Positions 6,228 through 7,656 of a stretch of DNA of 7,656 nt are shown here, in pieces. The DNA lies in contig DAHXMN010000012.1 of NCBI GenBank assembly GCA_027371725.1, positions 1 through 7,656 on the forward strand, in the 5' to 3' direction. Within the stretch, counting starts at the first letter, position 1, and every line of letters begins with the position of its first letter. The stretch is from Candidatus Woesearchaeota archaeon (GTDB taxonomy: Archaea > Nanobdellota > Nanobdellia > Woesearchaeales > UBA525). The position numbers were made by a program, and so were the translations under genes. The notes under the pieces were generated by a model. That model saw only the letters and a list, made by a program, of their open reading frames with translations, ran no database searches and was not told where the DNA came from.

Positions 6228-6452
6228 ATGGCAGAGAAGCAACGCAATCCGTATGTCAGCTTGGGGGCGTCGCTCGGCGGCATCTTCATCGCCATCGTCG
6301 CGCTCGTCGTCATCTTCGCGAAGGAGCAGTCGTGGGTCCTCGCCGTCATCGCGGTCTGTTTCGTCATCCTCGGCGGCATCCTCGCGCGCGGCATCGCCCG
6401 CTCGGAGGACGAGACCCACGTTCGCGTCCCGCTGAAACGCGCGAAGAAGTGA
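6228..6452 (+). CDS. Small membrane protein with two transmembrane helices
   Basis: A 74-aa hypothetical protein. Two hydrophobic helices (about residues 10-31 and 35-53) are joined by a short KEQSW turn, so both ends face the same side. The N-terminus MAEKQRNPY and the C-terminus, rich in Arg and Lys (RVPLKRAKK), are positively charged, which predicts both ends in the cytoplasm. The start is the ATG at 6228: GGGTGG lies just upstream and the TATA box is 41-48 bp away. The frame is open 37 codons further up, but that includes the promoter and the inverted-repeat element. The stop is TGA, followed 10 nt later by nine Ts. The gene stands alone, divergent from the zinc-ribbon gene. I recognise no family and can give no function. 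Confidence 0.8.
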   Translation: MAEKQRNPYVSLGASLGGIFIAIVALVVIFAKEQSWVLAVIAVCFVILGGILARGIARSEDETHVRVPLKRAKK

Positions 6453-6462
6453 AGAAAAACAG

Positions 6463-6471
6463 TTTTTTTTT
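6463..6471 (+). terminator. T9 terminator of the 74-aa gene
   Basis: Nine consecutive Ts starting 10 nt after the stop. The preceding AGAAAAAC can pair weakly with the T-run, but no strong hairpin is present, consistent with archaeal U-tract termination. Confidence 0.65.
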
Positions 6472-6486
6472 CTACGTACTCTTTTA

Positions 6487-6630
6487 GTCGTGTTGCGGAG
6501 ACTCTTCTCTCCCATCCGGTCCGAGACACAGTCACTGATGTTCCTGTGCCCTGAGGGTTTTGACGGACGCTCACGATTATGGCGCTACGCGCCATGTTCG
6601 CGCCCGGACATCGTTCCAAGGCAACACGGT
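6487..6630 (+). ncRNA. Candidate structured ncRNA, copy 2 (unrecognised family)
   Basis: The ends 6487-6496 and 6621-6630 pair over 10 bp: eight Watson-Crick pairs and two outer G·U pairs. Plus-strand order after the stem: a small hairpin GGAGA/TCTCC, a block CTCCCATCCGGTCCG shared with copy 1, a hairpin CACAG/CTGTG absent from copy 1, then the shared core. The core has CGCTCACGAT, an apical stem ATGGCGC/GCGCCAT with a 3-nt loop (6579-6595), and CATGTTCGCGCCCGGA. CCAAG at 6616-6620 abuts the closing stem, exactly as in copy 1. The closing-stem sequences of the two copies are unrelated, but both pair. It lies between a T9 terminator and the rubrerythrin stop; no TATA box is convincing on either side, so processing from a longer transcript is possible. 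Strand is uncertain. Confidence 0.5.
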
Positions 6631-6650
6631 GGTTGAACGATGCGGTTCTC

Positions 6651-7220
6651 CTAATACTCTTTCAGCCGTTTCTGGAAGAAGGACTGCTCGTGGCCGCAGA
6701 GCGGGCATCTGAGCGGCGGCTGCCTCCCGCGGTGGACGTGGCCGCACTGGCGACAGACCCACTCGACCTCCTCTTCGCGCTTGAAGAAGCCCGCCTCGAC
6801 CAATGCGAGCAGCGTCTCGTACTTCTCGGCGTGATGGGTCTCGGCGACGATCAATCCTTTGAACTTCGCCGCCGCTTCCCGCTGCCCTTCCTTGAGCGCG
6901 ACTTCCGCGAATTCCGGGTACATCGTGCCCCACTCGTGGATCTCGCCCTCCATCGCCGCTTTCAGGTTCTCCAGCGTCGTGCCCCTCGTCAACGGGACCT
7001 CGGTCTCGACGGTGAGCGCAGGCTCCTTGCCGCCGTTCAGCTGGATGAGCAGCTTGTACAGGATCGAGGCGTGCTCGCGCTCCTGCTCCGCCGTCTCGAG
7101 GAAGACGGCCGCCACCTGCTCGTACCCTTCTTTCCGGGCGACGCTCGCGTACATCGTGTACCTATTGCGGGCTTGGCTCTCGCCGACGAACGCCTTCGCA
7201 AGATTCGTGATAGTCTCCAT
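6651..7220 (-). CDS. rbr: Rubrerythrin (diiron peroxidase)
   Basis: A cytoplasmic non-haem diiron protein that reduces hydrogen peroxide in anaerobes, with electrons from rubredoxin or NAD(P)H-linked reductases. It has 189 residues, the usual size. The N-terminal four-helix ferritin-like domain carries iron ligands E14 in VGESQARN, E47-R-E-H50, the E91-G-E-I-H-E96 segment, and E127-T-H-H130. The C-terminal rubredoxin-like FeS4 domain has C156, C159, C172 and C175. The order is classical (diiron domain, then rubredoxin domain). The start is the ATG at 7220, with GGGGTGG four bases upstream. It has its own TATA box at 7257-7264. The stop is TAG. It lies downstream of a VOC-family gene on the same strand, but the 116-bp gap and own promoter indicate separate transcription. 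All visible ligands are intact. Confidence 0.95.
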   Translation of the reverse strand: METITNLAKAFVGESQARNRYTMYASVARKEGYEQVAAVFLETAEQEREHASILYKLLIQLNGGKEPALTVETEVPLTRGTTLENLKAAMEGEIHEWGTMYPEFAEVALKEGQREAAAKFKGLIVAETHHAEKYETLLALVEAGFFKREEEVEWVCRQCGHVHRGRQPPLRCPLCGHEQSFFQKRLKEY

Positions 7221-7256
7221 GGTTCCACCCCGTATCCGTCCGCGATGTCCGTCCAG

Positions 7257-7264
7257 ATTAAAAA
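7257..7264 (-). promoter_or_regulatory. TATA box of the rubrerythrin gene
   Basis: Minus-strand TTTTTAAT after AAAAGC. It predicts a start near 7234 and a leader of about 15 nt holding GGGGTGG. Confidence 0.65.
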
Positions 7265-7336
7265 GCTTTTCCGGGCAGACGTCGATCTTTCACTCCGGCC
7301 CGCGCGGAACGAGACGGAAGGAAACGCCGAAGATGT

Positions 7337-7656
7337 TTACTGCGCGGGATCCTCGCTGCGCACCCCGACCCAGATGCCGTCCGGGTCCTTGACGAACCCC
7401 ATCTTGATCCCCTTCCCGCGGAAGAGCTCCATCGCGACGGGCGCGCCCTTCGCGACCAGGCGCTTGAACGCCTTCTCCGCGTCCGGGACGCCGAAGAGGA
7501 GGTGGTCCATCTCGTCGCCCTTCTCGTACTTCTTGTAGAGGCGGCAGTTCCGGCCGTACCACATGATGGTGAGCCGCTGCCCCGTGTCCTCGCTGGCGAG
7601 GGTGTAGACGATCTCGCCCGGGATCGGGCTCCGCTTCCCTGCGACCTTCATCCCCA
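7337..7656 (-). CDS. Glyoxalase/VOC-family protein (5' end cut by window)
   Basis: The C-terminal part of a vicinal-oxygen-chelate (glyoxalase I type) protein. The codon at 7651 is ATG, but the preceding codon is Gly, and GMKVAGKR fits the internal 'LGM-K-V' position after the first helix of these proteins. The frame is open to the window edge, so the gene starts beyond 7656. The visible 106 residues include a β-hairpin (IVYTLASEDTGQRLTIMWY), the metal-ligand and strand motif MDHLLFGV, the helix DAEKAFKRLVAKG, and the closing KDPDGIWVGV, which is diagnostic of the fold. The histidine of DHLLF is the likely metal ligand in the second half. This superfamily includes lactoylglutathione lyases, dioxygenases and resistance proteins, so the substrate is open. 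It stops with TAA, 116 bp upstream of rubrerythrin on the same strand. Confidence 0.85.
   Translation of the reverse strand, partial: GMKVAGKRSPIPGEIVYTLASEDTGQRLTIMWYGRNCRLYKKYEKGDEMDHLLFGVPDAEKAFKRLVAKGAPVAMELFRGKGIKMGFVKDPDGIWVGVRSEDPAQ

Noticed and set aside
5087..6487. 466-aa open frame on the plus strand
   Set aside because: It is antisense to MFS and the zinc-ribbon gene, then runs through the inverted repeat and overlaps the 74-aa gene in another frame. It has no domain and no promoter.
6579..7538. 319-aa open frame on the plus strand
   Set aside because: It is antisense to rubrerythrin and the VOC gene, both with clear family motifs, and begins inside the structured element.
7337..7651. 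ATG at 7651 as the real start of the VOC gene
   Set aside because: The fold would lack its first strand and helix, the preceding in-frame codon is Gly as in the common 'LGM' context, and no ribosome site can be judged from the five bases left.

Overview
The window looks like chromosomal DNA of a GC-rich archaeon, probably an anaerobe. Nearly every gene has an A/T-only TATA box (TTTATAAA, TTTAAATA or TTTTTAAA type) about 26 bp before the inferred transcript start. Three genes (3900, 5683, 6022) have the TATA box about 26 bp before the ATG itself, so their mRNAs should be leaderless. Others have short leaders with GGAG, GGTG or GGGTGG ribosome-binding sites. Plain T-runs follow two genes. A rubrerythrin suggests anaerobic or microaerobic life. 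TAA, TAG and TGA all appear as ordinary stops. I cannot place the lineage more closely from the sequence.

Layout. (1) Positions 1-3826 hold a MoxR-type AAA+ ATPase (cut by the left edge), then, after two genes on the opposite strand, a DUF58 protein and a membrane-anchored VWA protein with a 2-nt gap between them. This is the MoxR/DUF58/VWA ('Bat-like') chaperone-and-adhesion-domain set. Between moxR and DUF58, on the minus strand, lie an FHA-domain protein and a small RGG-rich CxxC-x17-CxxC zinc protein. (2) 3900-4463 holds an unrecognised 187-aa gene that looks more AT-rich than its neighbours. (3) 4460-6022, minus strand, holds an MFS transporter and a 90-aa double zinc-ribbon protein. The last 13 codons and stop of the zinc-ribbon gene occur again directly after the MFS stop codon. 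(4) 6228-6452 is a 74-aa two-helix membrane protein. (5) 6651-7656, minus strand, holds rubrerythrin and a glyoxalase/VOC protein cut by the right edge.

The two signals least explained by ordinary annotation are these. First, a pair of related structured elements at 1757-1878 and 6487-6630, in inverted orientation to each other. They share a nearly identical hairpin core and flanking conserved blocks but have completely different, fully paired terminal stems (13 bp perfect versus 8-10 bp). That is the covariation expected of a structured non-coding RNA family, and I do not recognise it as any known family. Second, the duplicated C-terminal peptide EIN(D/E)LPIRSFEDL: 9 of the 10 nucleotide differences between the copies are synonymous, yet one copy lies behind an in-frame TGA that aligns with a tryptophan codon of the other. 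A 15-bp inverted-repeat element at 6096-6164, flanked by a 6-bp direct repeat, is a third unexplained structure.
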